A stretch of 5,179 nt of DNA from CAZAJT01 sp964485585. Lineage in GTDB: Bacteria > Patescibacteriota > Microgenomatia > UBA1406 > GWC2-37-13. Within the stretch, counting starts at the first letter, position 1, and every line of letters begins with the position of its first letter. The stretch spans positions 1-5,179 of the forward strand of contig CAZAJT010000059.1 in NCBI GenBank assembly GCA_964485585.1, written 5' to 3'. Shown in pieces: positions 1-4,943 of the stretch. The translations under genes were made by a program, and so were the position numbers. Under the pieces are notes generated by a model. That model worked only from the letters and a program-made list of their open reading frames with translations. It was not told where the DNA came from and did not search any database.

Positions 1-231
1 ATATATATCAGGGTGGTGCCCTTCTTCTTCAGCAATTTCCGCAACCTTGTTGATGAATCTGATTGAGTCTCTGAATGTCTTAAACTTAAACTGATATTTT
101 ATTTTTTTCCCCTCTACTACAGTCCACTTGTTAGAAAGCATACGAAGATATTTTTGAGTTTCCTCCTCATTCAATGATTGAGTACCACCTTCACACGGTT
201 CACATTTTTTCTTGACAAGAGGACTTTCCAT
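1..231 (-). CDS. 4a-hydroxytetrahydrobiopterin (pterin-4a-carbinolamine) dehydratase, partial (C-terminus off the left edge)
   Basis: The first 77 residues of a PCD/DCoH-family protein are visible; the reading frame is open to base 1. The family dehydrates 4a-hydroxytetrahydrobiopterin during recycling of the pterin cofactor of aromatic amino acid hydroxylases, in the cytoplasm. The N-terminus has the family's Cys-rich opening (KKKCEPCEGG, residues 7-16). A W is at position 36, an F-x-F-x-x-F pattern at 48-53, and the catalytic HHPD at 72-75 follows V-A-E-I-A-E-E-E. The third catalytic His of the family would lie beyond the window. The full protein is expected to be about 100 residues. It starts 12 bases after the stop of the VTT gene, so it is probably the last or a later gene of the yaaA operon. 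No Shine-Dalgarno is visible before the ATG. No aromatic hydroxylase or biopterin gene is in view, so the physiological substrate in this organism is uncertain. Confidence 0.9.
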   Translation of the reverse strand, partial: MESPLVKKKCEPCEGGTQSLNEEETQKYLRMLSNKWTVVEGKKIKYQFKFKTFRDSIRFINKVAEIAEEEGHHPDIY

Positions 232-243
232 AGTATTATTTTA

Positions 244-780
244 CTACGTCCCGAGTATCTTTACTGCACCGAATCCTAGAAGTATTATTTTGATGAATTT
301 ACCGAGGAATGTGGGAATAAAAAATTTGGAGAAAGAAAAACCCAGGTATCCGGCAATCAGTCCGATAAAATCGTAGGGAAAAGGAATCACCGCGAAGAAA
401 AAGAGTCCATAAAATCCATACTTATGGATTACATTCTCTATTTTCTTAAGTTTTGTCGAAGGAGGAATCACCTCTTCACCATTCCTGCCAATAAACCAGC
501 TTAAGCTATCATTGAGCGCCATGCCGAGTGTTGCGACGAGACTGAGCGTGAGTAAATCCATTTTTCCCGCGAGCGACGCGACAAGAAGTGACCCCGACCC
601 TAAAAAGCTGAAAATGAATATCCCTATATACCCAAATCGCATGAAGGGCTTTGGATCGTAAAAACTGACCGATGAAACAATAAGGAGTACCAACCCGAAA
701 ATAAACACGAAACGCTTTGTTTTTTTTGACTGAAGAAGGGATATTAATTTCTGTCTGTAGAAATCATAGGGGTAAATCAT
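244..780 (-). CDS. VTT/DedA-like (SNARE-associated) small integral membrane protein, YqaA-like
   Basis: A 178-residue hydrophobic protein of the VTT-domain superfamily (DedA/YqaA-like), whose better-known members are implicated in lipid scrambling and membrane homeostasis. A basic N-terminus (KSKKTKR-like, around 18-23) leads into transmembrane segment 1 (about 24-39). The VTT core follows: a glycine/serine-rich hydrophobic stretch (50-70), a helix at about 75-97 ending in D-S-L-S-W-F-I-G-R-N-G (91-101), and then K-Y-G-F-Y-G-L-F-F-F-A-V-I-P-F-P-Y-D (120-137). The last is the family's conserved 'G-x-x-x-l-f-x-x-R/x-x-P-x-P' region, although the usual Arg is replaced. Two further hydrophobic helices lie at about 138-149 and 152-174. 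The length is close to short YqaA-type members and shorter than classical DedA proteins. The ATG overlaps the yaaA stop by 4 bases (ATGA), and no Shine-Dalgarno is visible, so translation is probably coupled to yaaA. The exact substrate cannot be told from sequence. Confidence 0.8.
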   Translation of the reverse strand: MIYPYDFYRQKLISLLQSKKTKRFVFIFGLVLLIVSSVSFYDPKPFMRFGYIGIFIFSFLGSGSLLVASLAGKMDLLTLSLVATLGMALNDSLSWFIGRNGEEVIPPSTKLKKIENVIHKYGFYGLFFFAVIPFPYDFIGLIAGYLGFSFSKFFIPTFLGKFIKIILLGFGAVKILGT

Positions 781-1544
781 TGGATCGGTTTCAAAAAAGT
801 AATCGACCTCTCATCCTGTTGTATGACCCTATAACCATCCCGATTAAACTGAGTAACACCCGGTAGATCTTTTATAATATTCGTTACTAAATAATCAATC
901 ATCATCCCTCGGGCGCGTTTCGCAATCAGGCCGATATTTACTATTTTTCCTTTCTTTTTCTGCTTAAAGAGAACGGAAATAGCGGGAACTATTAATTTTT
1001 CATACCGAACTGCTTTCGCGTACTCTTGCGAAGCGAGATTGATAACATATCGAACGTTTCGCTTGGTGATTTCGTCGTTGAGCGCATCAGTCAGCTTGTC
1101 TCCCCAATAATCATACAATGTATACCTGCTTCCAATCTGAAGAGCTGTGCCCATTTCCAGCCGGTAAGGCTCTATCAGATCATATGGCTTCAGAAGTCCA
1201 TATAAACCTGAAATAATACGGAGTGACTTTTGAAGATATTCCTGCTGAGGTTGTGTATAACGTGCCTCGTGCAGTTCTTTATAGATATCTCCCTGATAGG
1301 CGACAATTGCCGGCCGGGCATTATTTTTATCATGTTTTTTCACCCATTTCTGAAATCGGGTATAGTTATAGCCTGCAATCGCTTCGCTCACCTTCATGAG
1401 TTTTTTCAGTTTGTTCACTGAATACGCCCGCAGAATAGTAACTATTCTTTCCGCTTCATTCAGAAATTGCGGTTGGGTAGTAATTTTGGCAACGTATGGT
1501 TTCTCAAAATCGAGCGTCTTTGCAGGAGAGGTGAGAATCAGCAT
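777..1544 (-). CDS. yaaA: YaaA family (DUF328) peroxide-stress protein
   Basis: A 255-residue full-length YaaA/DUF328 protein; the E. coli member is of very similar length. In E. coli, YaaA is induced by OxyR under hydrogen peroxide stress and lowers free intracellular iron, limiting DNA damage; it has DNA-binding activity in vitro. Family signatures run in order: M-L-I-L-T-S-P-A-K-T-L-D at 1-12, A-R-P-A-I-V-A-Y-Q-G-D-I-Y at 76-88, the S-G-L-Y-G-L-L-K-P-x-D-L-I-x-P-Y-R-L-E-M-G block at 112-132, Y-W-G-D at 146-149, N-L-A-S-Q-E-Y at 169-175, K-R-A-R-G-M at 209-214 and F-N-R-D-G-Y at 233-238. The start is fixed by the conserved MLILxSPAK opening. AGGAG ends one base before the ATG and a perfect TATAAT abuts it, so the message may be leaderless. 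It is the first gene of a tight run with the VTT and dehydratase genes. Function here is transferred from the family; no OxyR site was identified. Confidence 0.95.
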   Translation of the reverse strand: MLILTSPAKTLDFEKPYVAKITTQPQFLNEAERIVTILRAYSVNKLKKLMKVSEAIAGYNYTRFQKWVKKHDKNNARPAIVAYQGDIYKELHEARYTQPQQEYLQKSLRIISGLYGLLKPYDLIEPYRLEMGTALQIGSRYTLYDYWGDKLTDALNDEITKRNVRYVINLASQEYAKAVRYEKLIVPAISVLFKQKKKGKIVNIGLIAKRARGMMIDYLVTNIIKDLPGVTQFNRDGYRVIQQDERSITFLKPIQ

Positions 1545-1550
1545 ACTCCT

Positions 1551-1556
1551 ATTATA
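1551..1556 (-). promoter_or_regulatory. -10 box (TATAAT) directly in front of yaaA
   Basis: Read on the minus strand this is a perfect TATAAT, followed at once by AGGAG (1550-1546), one base, then the yaaA ATG at 1544. A transcription start about seven bases downstream of the -10 would fall on the ATG itself. A TGGACA lies upstream with a 20-base spacer, longer than optimal, inside the neighbouring hairpin repeat. The box is a visible match; its use as a promoter is inference. AGGAG could instead serve read-through transcripts, although one base is a very short spacer. Confidence 0.5.
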
Positions 1557-1564
1557 ACACCTAC

Positions 1565-1643
1565 GTCATCCTGGCTTGTCCAGGATCTAGGTTTATTGAA
1601 TTGATTCTGGAGTCTCCCGCCAAGGCGGGATCCCCAGAATGAC
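1565..1643. repeat. Palindromic intergenic repeat: two hairpins bounded by GTCAT / ATGAC
   Basis: The element opens with GTCAT (1565-1569) and closes with its reverse complement ATGAC (1639-1643). Inside are two hairpins. The first is ATCCTGG (1568-1574) paired with CCAGGAT (1580-1586) around a 5-base loop. The second is a long two-step stem: ATTCTGG (1604-1610) with CCAGAAT (1634-1640) outside, and TCCCGCC (1615-1621) with GGCGGGA (1624-1630) inside, around an AA loop. The GC-rich inner stem differs from the AT-leaning surroundings. This is the layout of dispersed REP-like elements of the 'GTCATTC...GAATGAC' type seen in many bacterial genomes. No T-run follows on either strand, so a simple intrinsic terminator is unlikely, though mRNA from the nuclease gene would fold here. 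Confidence 0.75.
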
Positions 1644-1654
1644 GATTATATTTG

Positions 1655-1694
1655 TGAACCATGAACCCCGATTCAATCAGGGTGAACGGTGAAC
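1655..1694. repeat. Intergenic repeat block downstream of the nuclease gene (TGAACCATGAA ... ACGGTGAAC)
   Basis: This short block between the REP-like hairpins and the nuclease stop holds TGAACCATGAA (1655-1665) and ACGGTGAAC (1686-1694). Between them is an imperfect palindrome, ACCCCGATT / AATCAGGGT, separated by a single C (roughly 1665-1683). The first word recurs exactly at 2766-2776 and the second recurs inverted at 2653-2661, both in the intergenic region on the other side of the nuclease gene. With the hairpin element, this accounts for the whole 152-base gap between the two genes. Confidence 0.55.
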
Positions 1695-1696
1695 TT

Positions 1697-2569
1697 TCAT
1701 AATATGACGCTCTCCCGCTCCATATCCTGTAAAAACTCCTTTGAGTCAAGCGTATAAATATCAGTGCTATATTCATCTACCCTCACAAAATCTGCTCTAT
1801 TCTGTATGACCGCCTCATAGGGCTGGCAAATACTACAACCGCCGTGTTTACACTTAAAGCTTCCCAGCTGCCGTGATAGCTTTATGAGCTTTGCGATTTC
1901 GAGTAGCTTATTGAATGCCTGGTCTCGATCGGGTAATTGTTGCTTAATAAGACCATCTTCTTTATCCAAATACCAATAACTCGCCTTCGCAACAATTCTT
2001 TTCTGGCAATGTAATACAAGGAGGTAGTAAATGGGAAGCTGGAGAGAGTCAGGACTTTCATCCCGCTTGCTCGTTTTAAAATCGATGATATGGACGCTGT
2101 CTCCAGCCGGCAGGTACTCAAGCCAATCGATTTTCCCGCACAAAATAATGTTGTCCTTATCCGACAGCCAATAGTGAGGGAGATCCATTTTGATTTTGAC
2201 CGCCTGATTTTTCAAGGGGCCTGGGTTTTCCATCACTTTCTTGAGCATATCTTCGGCCCGAAGTTTATAGAGTGCTTCAACCTCAAGGTCAGGAAATCCG
2301 CCTTTTTTGCCGGTGATTTTCTGCCACGCGGTATTAAGCTTGATAATAAGGGATTCTTTGAGTCGATCTTCGGTTGGCAGTACCGACAGAGACTCAATCA
2401 CTTCGTGCACTGCTTGACCGAGAGACATGGGAGGACTCGCCAATTTAATTTTGTGACCGGTCTTTTTATCACGATAGATATGTTTCAGGTAGTAAGCGCG
2501 GGGACACTTGAGAAAATCAGATATTGACGAGTGAGAAACCCATACCGCTGAGTATTTATCCCCTGCCAT
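1697..2569 (-). CDS. RecB/Cas4-like PD-(D/E)XK nuclease with probable 4Fe-4S cluster
   Basis: A 290-residue stand-alone protein of the PD-(D/E)XK nuclease superfamily, RecB C-terminal domain type (also used by AddB and Cas4). The opening V-S-H-S-S-I-S-D-F-L-K-C-P-R-A-Y-Y (11-27) is the family's N-terminal motif with the first cluster Cys, C22. Catalytic elements follow in the usual order: G-x-x-x-H-x-x-x-E (G51, H55, E59), D148 in G-K-I-D-W, D163-F-K165 in H-I-I-D-F-K-T-S, and Q-L-P-I-Y (Q177, Y181). Three further Cys, C240, C245 and C248 (C-K-H-G-G-C-S-I-C), complete a four-Cys set typical of iron-sulfur nucleases of this group. No helicase domain and no cas1/cas2 are present. It is presumably a DNA exonuclease or repair nuclease; the partner is unknown. 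The ATG was chosen as the only one ahead of the N-terminal motif. The start codon lies in a small hairpin containing the octamer repeat found in the neighbouring intergenic region. No clear Shine-Dalgarno is seen. Confidence 0.85.
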   Translation of the reverse strand: MAGDKYSAVWVSHSSISDFLKCPRAYYLKHIYRDKKTGHKIKLASPPMSLGQAVHEVIESLSVLPTEDRLKESLIIKLNTAWQKITGKKGGFPDLEVEALYKLRAEDMLKKVMENPGPLKNQAVKIKMDLPHYWLSDKDNIILCGKIDWLEYLPAGDSVHIIDFKTSKRDESPDSLQLPIYYLLVLHCQKRIVAKASYWYLDKEDGLIKQQLPDRDQAFNKLLEIAKLIKLSRQLGSFKCKHGGCSICQPYEAVIQNRADFVRVDEYSTDIYTLDSKEFLQDMERESVIL

Positions 2570-2607
2570 TTCTCAATGGTACAGGAAATCTCAGGAAGAA
2601 GCAAAAG

Positions 2608-2616
2608 AATATAGCA
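2608..2616 (-). promoter_or_regulatory. Extended -10 promoter candidate for the nuclease gene
   Basis: On the minus strand this reads TGCTATATT, an extended -10 (TGn plus TATATT, five of six to consensus). No convincing -35 is seen 16-18 bases upstream, which is tolerable for an extended -10. A start about seven bases downstream would give a leader of roughly 30 bases before the ATG at 2569. Confidence 0.4.
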
Positions 2617-2643
2617 TGGTGAGACTAAATGTTTAGCGCGTAG

Positions 2644-2653
2644 CGCTTAAGCG
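2644..2653. repeat. 10-base perfect palindrome CGCTTAAGCG
   Basis: CGCTTAAGCG is self-complementary. Pairing extends by one G-T wobble and one A-T pair on either side (2642-2655). It sits upstream of the nuclease promoter candidate and overlaps the left copy of the TTAAGCGTT direct repeat. It could be an operator half or chance; nothing in the sequence decides. Confidence 0.4.
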
Positions 2654-2655
2654 TT
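2647..2655 (+). repeat. Left copy of 9-base direct repeat TTAAGCGTT
   Basis: An exact copy of the 9-mer at 2784-2792. The two copies bracket the palindromic octamer array, with 128 bases between them, in the manner of a target-site duplication around a small mobile element. That reading is inference. Confidence 0.45.
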
Positions 2656-2680
2656 CACCGTAACAATGTGGTTAAATATG

Positions 2681-2776
2681 CTCAATGGCTCAATGGTTCT
2701 ATGGTTGAATGGCTCCATGGTTTTTAAACCATTGTAACCATGAAACAATGGAACCATTGAGCCATTGAACCATGAA
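2681..2776. repeat. Array of twelve 8-base units forming a large imperfect palindrome
   Basis: Read in steps of eight from 2681, the left half gives CTCAATGG twice, TTCTATGG, TTGAATGG and CTCCATGG, so ATGG recurs at exact 8-base spacing five times. After a TTTTTAAA centre the right half gives complementary words: CCATTGTA, ACCATGAA, ACAATGGA, ACCATTGA, GCCATTGA, ACCATGAA. The outer arms are a perfect 18-base inverted repeat (2682-2699 with 2751-2768). The inner arms are a perfect 7-base pair, ATGGTTT/AAACCAT, around a TT loop (2717-2732), and the stretch between is imperfect. A transcript of either strand would fold into a long hairpin. It encodes no recognisable protein and has no long T-run, so it is more likely a dispersed repeat than a dedicated terminator. 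Confidence 0.85.
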
Positions 2777-2783
2777 AAATAAT

Positions 2784-2792
2784 TTAAGCGTT
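2784..2792 (+). repeat. Right copy of 9-base direct repeat TTAAGCGTT
   Basis: An identical 9-mer to 2647-2655, placed seven bases beyond the end of the octamer array. The remaining stretch 2793-2874 before the kinase promoter has no gene that can be supported. It holds only a weak GCCTGT/ACAGGC inverted pair (2829-2834 and 2854-2859, 19-base loop). Confidence 0.45.
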
Positions 2793-2874
2793 TATGAGTT
2801 TGCTGCATCAAAATGCGTATGCAAGACTGCCTGTGTTATGATTATTCAACGGAACAGGCCATTATTACTTCATA

Positions 2875-2904
2875 TGGACATTCTCTTCATCTATATTGTA
2901 TACT
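2875..2904 (+). promoter_or_regulatory. Sigma70-type promoter for the isopentenyl phosphate kinase gene
   Basis: A -35 box TGGACA (2875-2880, five of six to TTGACA) is followed by an 18-base spacer and a -10 box TATACT (2899-2904, five of six to TATAAT). The expected start is near 2911, only about eight bases before the ATG at 2919. This placement supports that ATG over an earlier in-frame one at 2772, which lies upstream of the promoter. Confidence 0.6.
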
Positions 2905-2918
2905 ATAAGTCTAAAAAT

Positions 2919-3716
2919 ATGAAAGCGAATGAAATAACTCTCATTAAGCTCGGCGGATCGTGCATCACGGATAAGAATAAACCATACATTTCCAATCGAG
3001 ACGTTCTCGCGTCACTCGCCCGGCAAATAAAGAAGTATGGTAATCCCGTAGTGATTGCCCATGGCACCGGTAGCTTTGGCCATCCAACAGCAAAAAAATA
3101 CGGCGGAAAAAAAGGATACGTTTCTAAGATTGGCATCGCAAAGGTATGTCATGATACCATGCGCATTAACCAGATTGTAATGGAAGAATTAATAAAAGCT
3201 GGCCTACCTGCCATAACTCTCAGACCAACCGCCCTGATTACTGCACAAGCGGGAAAACCGGATAAGCTATTTTTTGATCCTCTGTTACTGCTTCTCCGTC
3301 AAAACCTCGTACCGGTGGTGCATGGGGATGCTATTTGGGATTCCCGATGGCAGAGCACTATCTTTTCCAGTGAGTATACTTTAAATCTCATTATAGACTT
3401 CCTCTTGAAGCGGAAATTGAGTATCCCTTATGTTGTTGAAGTCGGGAATACCAATGGAGTACTGGATAGAAAAAATAAGACGATACCGTCGATTACCCCT
3501 GACAACTGGCCCTCGCTGAAGAAAAATATCTTCCATGCTCCTTATACAGACGTCACCGGATCCATGACGCACAAGATCGAAACTGCCCTGGTAAGAACCA
3601 AAGAGAATGTTCCCACCTATATTGTGAATGGTTGTGAGAAGAACATACTCTTAGATTTCTTGGGCAAAAAACGTGGCTTGTGTACTAAGATCAGTGCTTC
3701 ATCATGTCGGCCATAA
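2919..3716 (+). CDS. Isopentenyl phosphate kinase (amino acid kinase superfamily)
   Basis: A 265-residue cytoplasmic kinase. The family phosphorylates isopentenyl phosphate with ATP to give isopentenyl diphosphate, the last step of the alternative (archaeal-type) mevalonate route to isoprenoids. Landmarks: L-I-K-L-G-G-S (8-14) and D-K-N-K-P-Y (18-23) near the nucleotide end; H-G-T-G-S-F-G-H-P (48-56), whose H55 matches the His that binds the substrate phosphate and marks this family among amino acid kinases; F-D-P (119-121); L-V-P-V-V-H-G-D (130-137); and D-V-T-G-S-M (211-216, usually DVTGGM). The length matches archaeal enzymes. Two ATP-side motifs are unusual: S-S-E at 150-152 where many members have G-D-D, and V-G-N-T-N-G-V (175-181) where T-D-V-D-G-V is common. 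The frame is open 49 codons further upstream, but those residues have no family match and the promoter lies within them, so the ATG at 2919 is chosen. Fosfomycin-kinase-like members are a less likely alternative. Confidence 0.88.
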   Translation: MKANEITLIKLGGSCITDKNKPYISNRDVLASLARQIKKYGNPVVIAHGTGSFGHPTAKKYGGKKGYVSKIGIAKVCHDTMRINQIVMEELIKAGLPAITLRPTALITAQAGKPDKLFFDPLLLLLRQNLVPVVHGDAIWDSRWQSTIFSSEYTLNLIIDFLLKRKLSIPYVVEVGNTNGVLDRKNKTIPSITPDNWPSLKKNIFHAPYTDVTGSMTHKIETALVRTKENVPTYIVNGCEKNILLDFLGKKRGLCTKISASSCRP

Positions 3717-3723
3717 GAATAAT

Positions 3724-3822
3724 TCATCGATAAATAGCATGTGTACCCACTGAGTGGAACCAGATAATATTCTTCTTGGTAAACTCAAAAATAATTCTAT
3801 TGCTGGAGTAGTAGATTTTCAT
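3724..3822 (-). pseudogene. Internally deleted RelE/YafQ-type toxin remnant
   Basis: A 32-residue ORF. It begins M-K-I-Y-Y-S-S, the usual first strand of RelE/YafQ-like mRNA-interferase toxins. It then passes directly into R-I-I-F-E-F-x-K-K-N-I-I-W-F (9-22) and ends V-G-T-H-A-I-Y-R, the usual last strands and the 'G-T-H-x-x-x-Y' tail of the same family. Intact members are about 80-95 residues, so roughly 50-60 codons of the helical middle are missing, with the frame preserved across the junction (around residue 8). The ATG lies 10 bases after the stop of an antitoxin-like ORF, the normal gene order for such pairs. It runs tail-to-tail with the kinase gene, whose stop is 7 bases away. A fragment this small would be expected to be inactive. 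The assignment rests on motif memory, not a search. Confidence 0.55.
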
Positions 3823-3832
3823 TGAAAGAAAA

Positions 3833-3952
3833 TTAGCGAAGATCTGATAAGGACTTTAATAATTTTCCCTTTCCACCCTTAACTTCTTCTGCTGTAAACT
3901 GATAAACGTCAGTAAATGAATCAGGATGCAAAATACTATACAATATCATCAT
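3833..3952 (-). pseudogene. Antitoxin-like short ORF, probably the C-terminal remnant of a toxin-antitoxin pair
   Basis: A 39-residue ORF reading M-M-I-L-Y-S-I-L-H-P-D-S-F-T-D-V-Y-Q-F and ending E-E-V-K-G-G-K-G-K-L-L-K-S-L-S-D-L-R (22-39). The basic 'G-K-G-K-x-L-K-S-L-x-D-L-R' tail resembles C-termini of small type II antitoxins. It ends 10 bases before the toxin-like ORF. No DNA-binding N-terminal domain (ribbon-helix-helix, AbrB or Phd) is present. In-frame sequence further upstream runs into the start of the opposite-strand CAP gene and has no familiar motif, so the N-terminal part appears lost. Its ATG overlaps the CAP start codon on the other strand. It could also be an intact short ORF of unrelated function. 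Confidence 0.4.
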
Positions 3953-4913
3953 GGCTCTGCAGCATGTATTCCGGAAACACACAAACTCAATGCTCCTGTT
4001 TTCAACGTGGATACTGTCATCGGTATTGTATATTCTCCTCCTCTATCTGGCTGACCTTAATCCCGTGCGTGATAATGTGATCTACAGGAGTATTTTTATC
4101 TCAATAGCTGTAATTGGGCTGGGGGCTTTTGTCGCGTGGACCGGAATGTTTGTCATTGGGGTCGGTAACCGAGCGCTGAAGATATATAAAAAGTTAAACT
4201 TCGCGATTGAAGATGGTGCGCTCATACTGATCTTTTGTATATTTGCTCTTCTTGGTTACTTATACGGAAAAAATGAGCAGCTTGAAAGAATTCGATTATT
4301 AGAAAAAGAACTCAATAATACATATCAGGAGATACAATTTCTCCAGAAACAGGTTAATAGACCAATTATTCCTACCCCCACTCCGCAATCGTTAAAATCA
4401 CAGAGAATAATACTAGTAACTCCGGCACCAACAGCATCATCTTTACCCCAACCAAATGAACCGGGAGAGTGGGGTATAGCAAAGCAGATCAGTGAACATA
4501 CGTGGACGATGAAAATTCAAATGGATAGCACCATGGCAACTCCGCGGGAAATCTTTGACGCGTTGAATGAATATCGCTACAAGAAACGCCGTGAGAAACT
4601 GCAGTGGGATGATAGACTCGCCGAGTATGCCCAATCAAGGGCGCAGTTTTTTACGTCAAATGGCAAACTCGATGAACATGCGGGGTTTAGTGAATACGTG
4701 AGAAGTATTGATAATGTCAAAAAACTTGGTTTCTGGAGCCTCGGTGAGAACTCAAGCTTTGGATACCGGATGAATGGTATTCACCTCATCGAGTGGATCT
4801 ATGCCGGCGACCCGCCTCACGATAATAATCAGCTTATGACTGAGTGGACGCACGTGGGAGTCGGCGTTGACGGCGACCAAACAAATCTCATCTTTGGAGG
4901 GAATAAAATGTGA
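3951..4913 (+). CDS. Membrane-anchored CAP/SCP (PR-1-like) domain protein
   Basis: A 320-residue protein in four parts. Three hydrophobic segments lie at about 14-35, 46-72 and 88-106, so it is a membrane anchor rather than a cleaved signal peptide. A heptad-like charged stretch (107-136, L-E-R-I-R-L-L-E-K-E-L) looks like a coiled coil. A Pro/Thr/Ser-rich linker (138-171, with P-T-P-T-P) follows. The C-terminal CAP/SCP domain (about 196-317) carries L-N-E-Y-R (205-209), L-Q-W-D-D-R-L-A-E-Y-A (217-227), H243 in E-H-A-G-F, E266 in L-G-E-N, H290 in P-P-H-D, and the closing W-T-H-V-G-V-G-V (299-306). H243, E266 and H290 match the conserved cavity residues of the fold. Three membrane passes and the linker suggest the CAP domain is outside the cell membrane. 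Bacterial CAP domains have mostly unproven roles (lipid or protein binding, cell-surface interaction). No Shine-Dalgarno precedes the ATG; a TATACAAT lies just upstream. Confidence 0.8.
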   Translation: MALQHVFRKHTNSMLLFSTWILSSVLYILLLYLADLNPVRDNVIYRSIFISIAVIGLGAFVAWTGMFVIGVGNRALKIYKKLNFAIEDGALILIFCIFALLGYLYGKNEQLERIRLLEKELNNTYQEIQFLQKQVNRPIIPTPTPQSLKSQRIILVTPAPTASSLPQPNEPGEWGIAKQISEHTWTMKIQMDSTMATPREIFDALNEYRYKKRREKLQWDDRLAEYAQSRAQFFTSNGKLDEHAGFSEYVRSIDNVKKLGFWSLGENSSFGYRMNGIHLIEWIYAGDPPHDNNQLMTEWTHVGVGVDGDQTNLIFGGNKM

Positions 4914-4916
4914 TTA

Positions 4917-4925
4917 TGCTATAAT
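4917..4925 (+). promoter_or_regulatory. Extended -10 promoter (TGCTATAAT) for the right-edge gene
   Basis: A perfect extended -10, TGC followed by TATAAT, begins four bases after the CAP stop codon. No good -35 is seen at 16-18 bases. The expected start near 4932 leaves a leader of about a dozen bases before the ATG at 4944. The downstream gene therefore probably has its own promoter despite the short 30-base gap. Confidence 0.5.
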
Positions 4926-4943
4926 AACAAGCTAAATATCACT

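Noticed and set aside
1604..1640. GC-rich hairpin as an intrinsic terminator of the nuclease gene
   Set aside because: No T-run follows the stem on the minus strand, and the structure matches a dispersed palindromic repeat bounded by GTCAT/ATGAC.
1561..1776. 71-codon minus-strand frame running across the palindromic repeats
   Set aside because: It is made largely of repeat sequence and overlaps the nuclease end in another frame; it has no start signal or recognisable product.
2090..2527. 145-codon open frame on the plus strand opposite the nuclease
   Set aside because: It is antisense to a gene with a full set of catalytic motifs, and its translation shows no domain; it is a shadow frame.
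2681..2776. CRISPR array
   Set aside because: The units are 8 bases and directly adjacent with no unique spacers, and the two halves are inverted; there are no cas genes, and the nearby nuclease is only Cas4-like at the fold level.
2772..2918. In-frame 49-codon upstream extension of the isopentenyl phosphate kinase
   Set aside because: It has no family similarity, begins inside the repeat array, and contains the likely promoter. The family's conserved opening starts just after the ATG at 2919.
3981..4060. Cleaved signal peptide on the CAP protein
   Set aside because: Three long hydrophobic segments occur in the first 106 residues with no clear signal-peptidase site, so a multi-pass anchor fits better.
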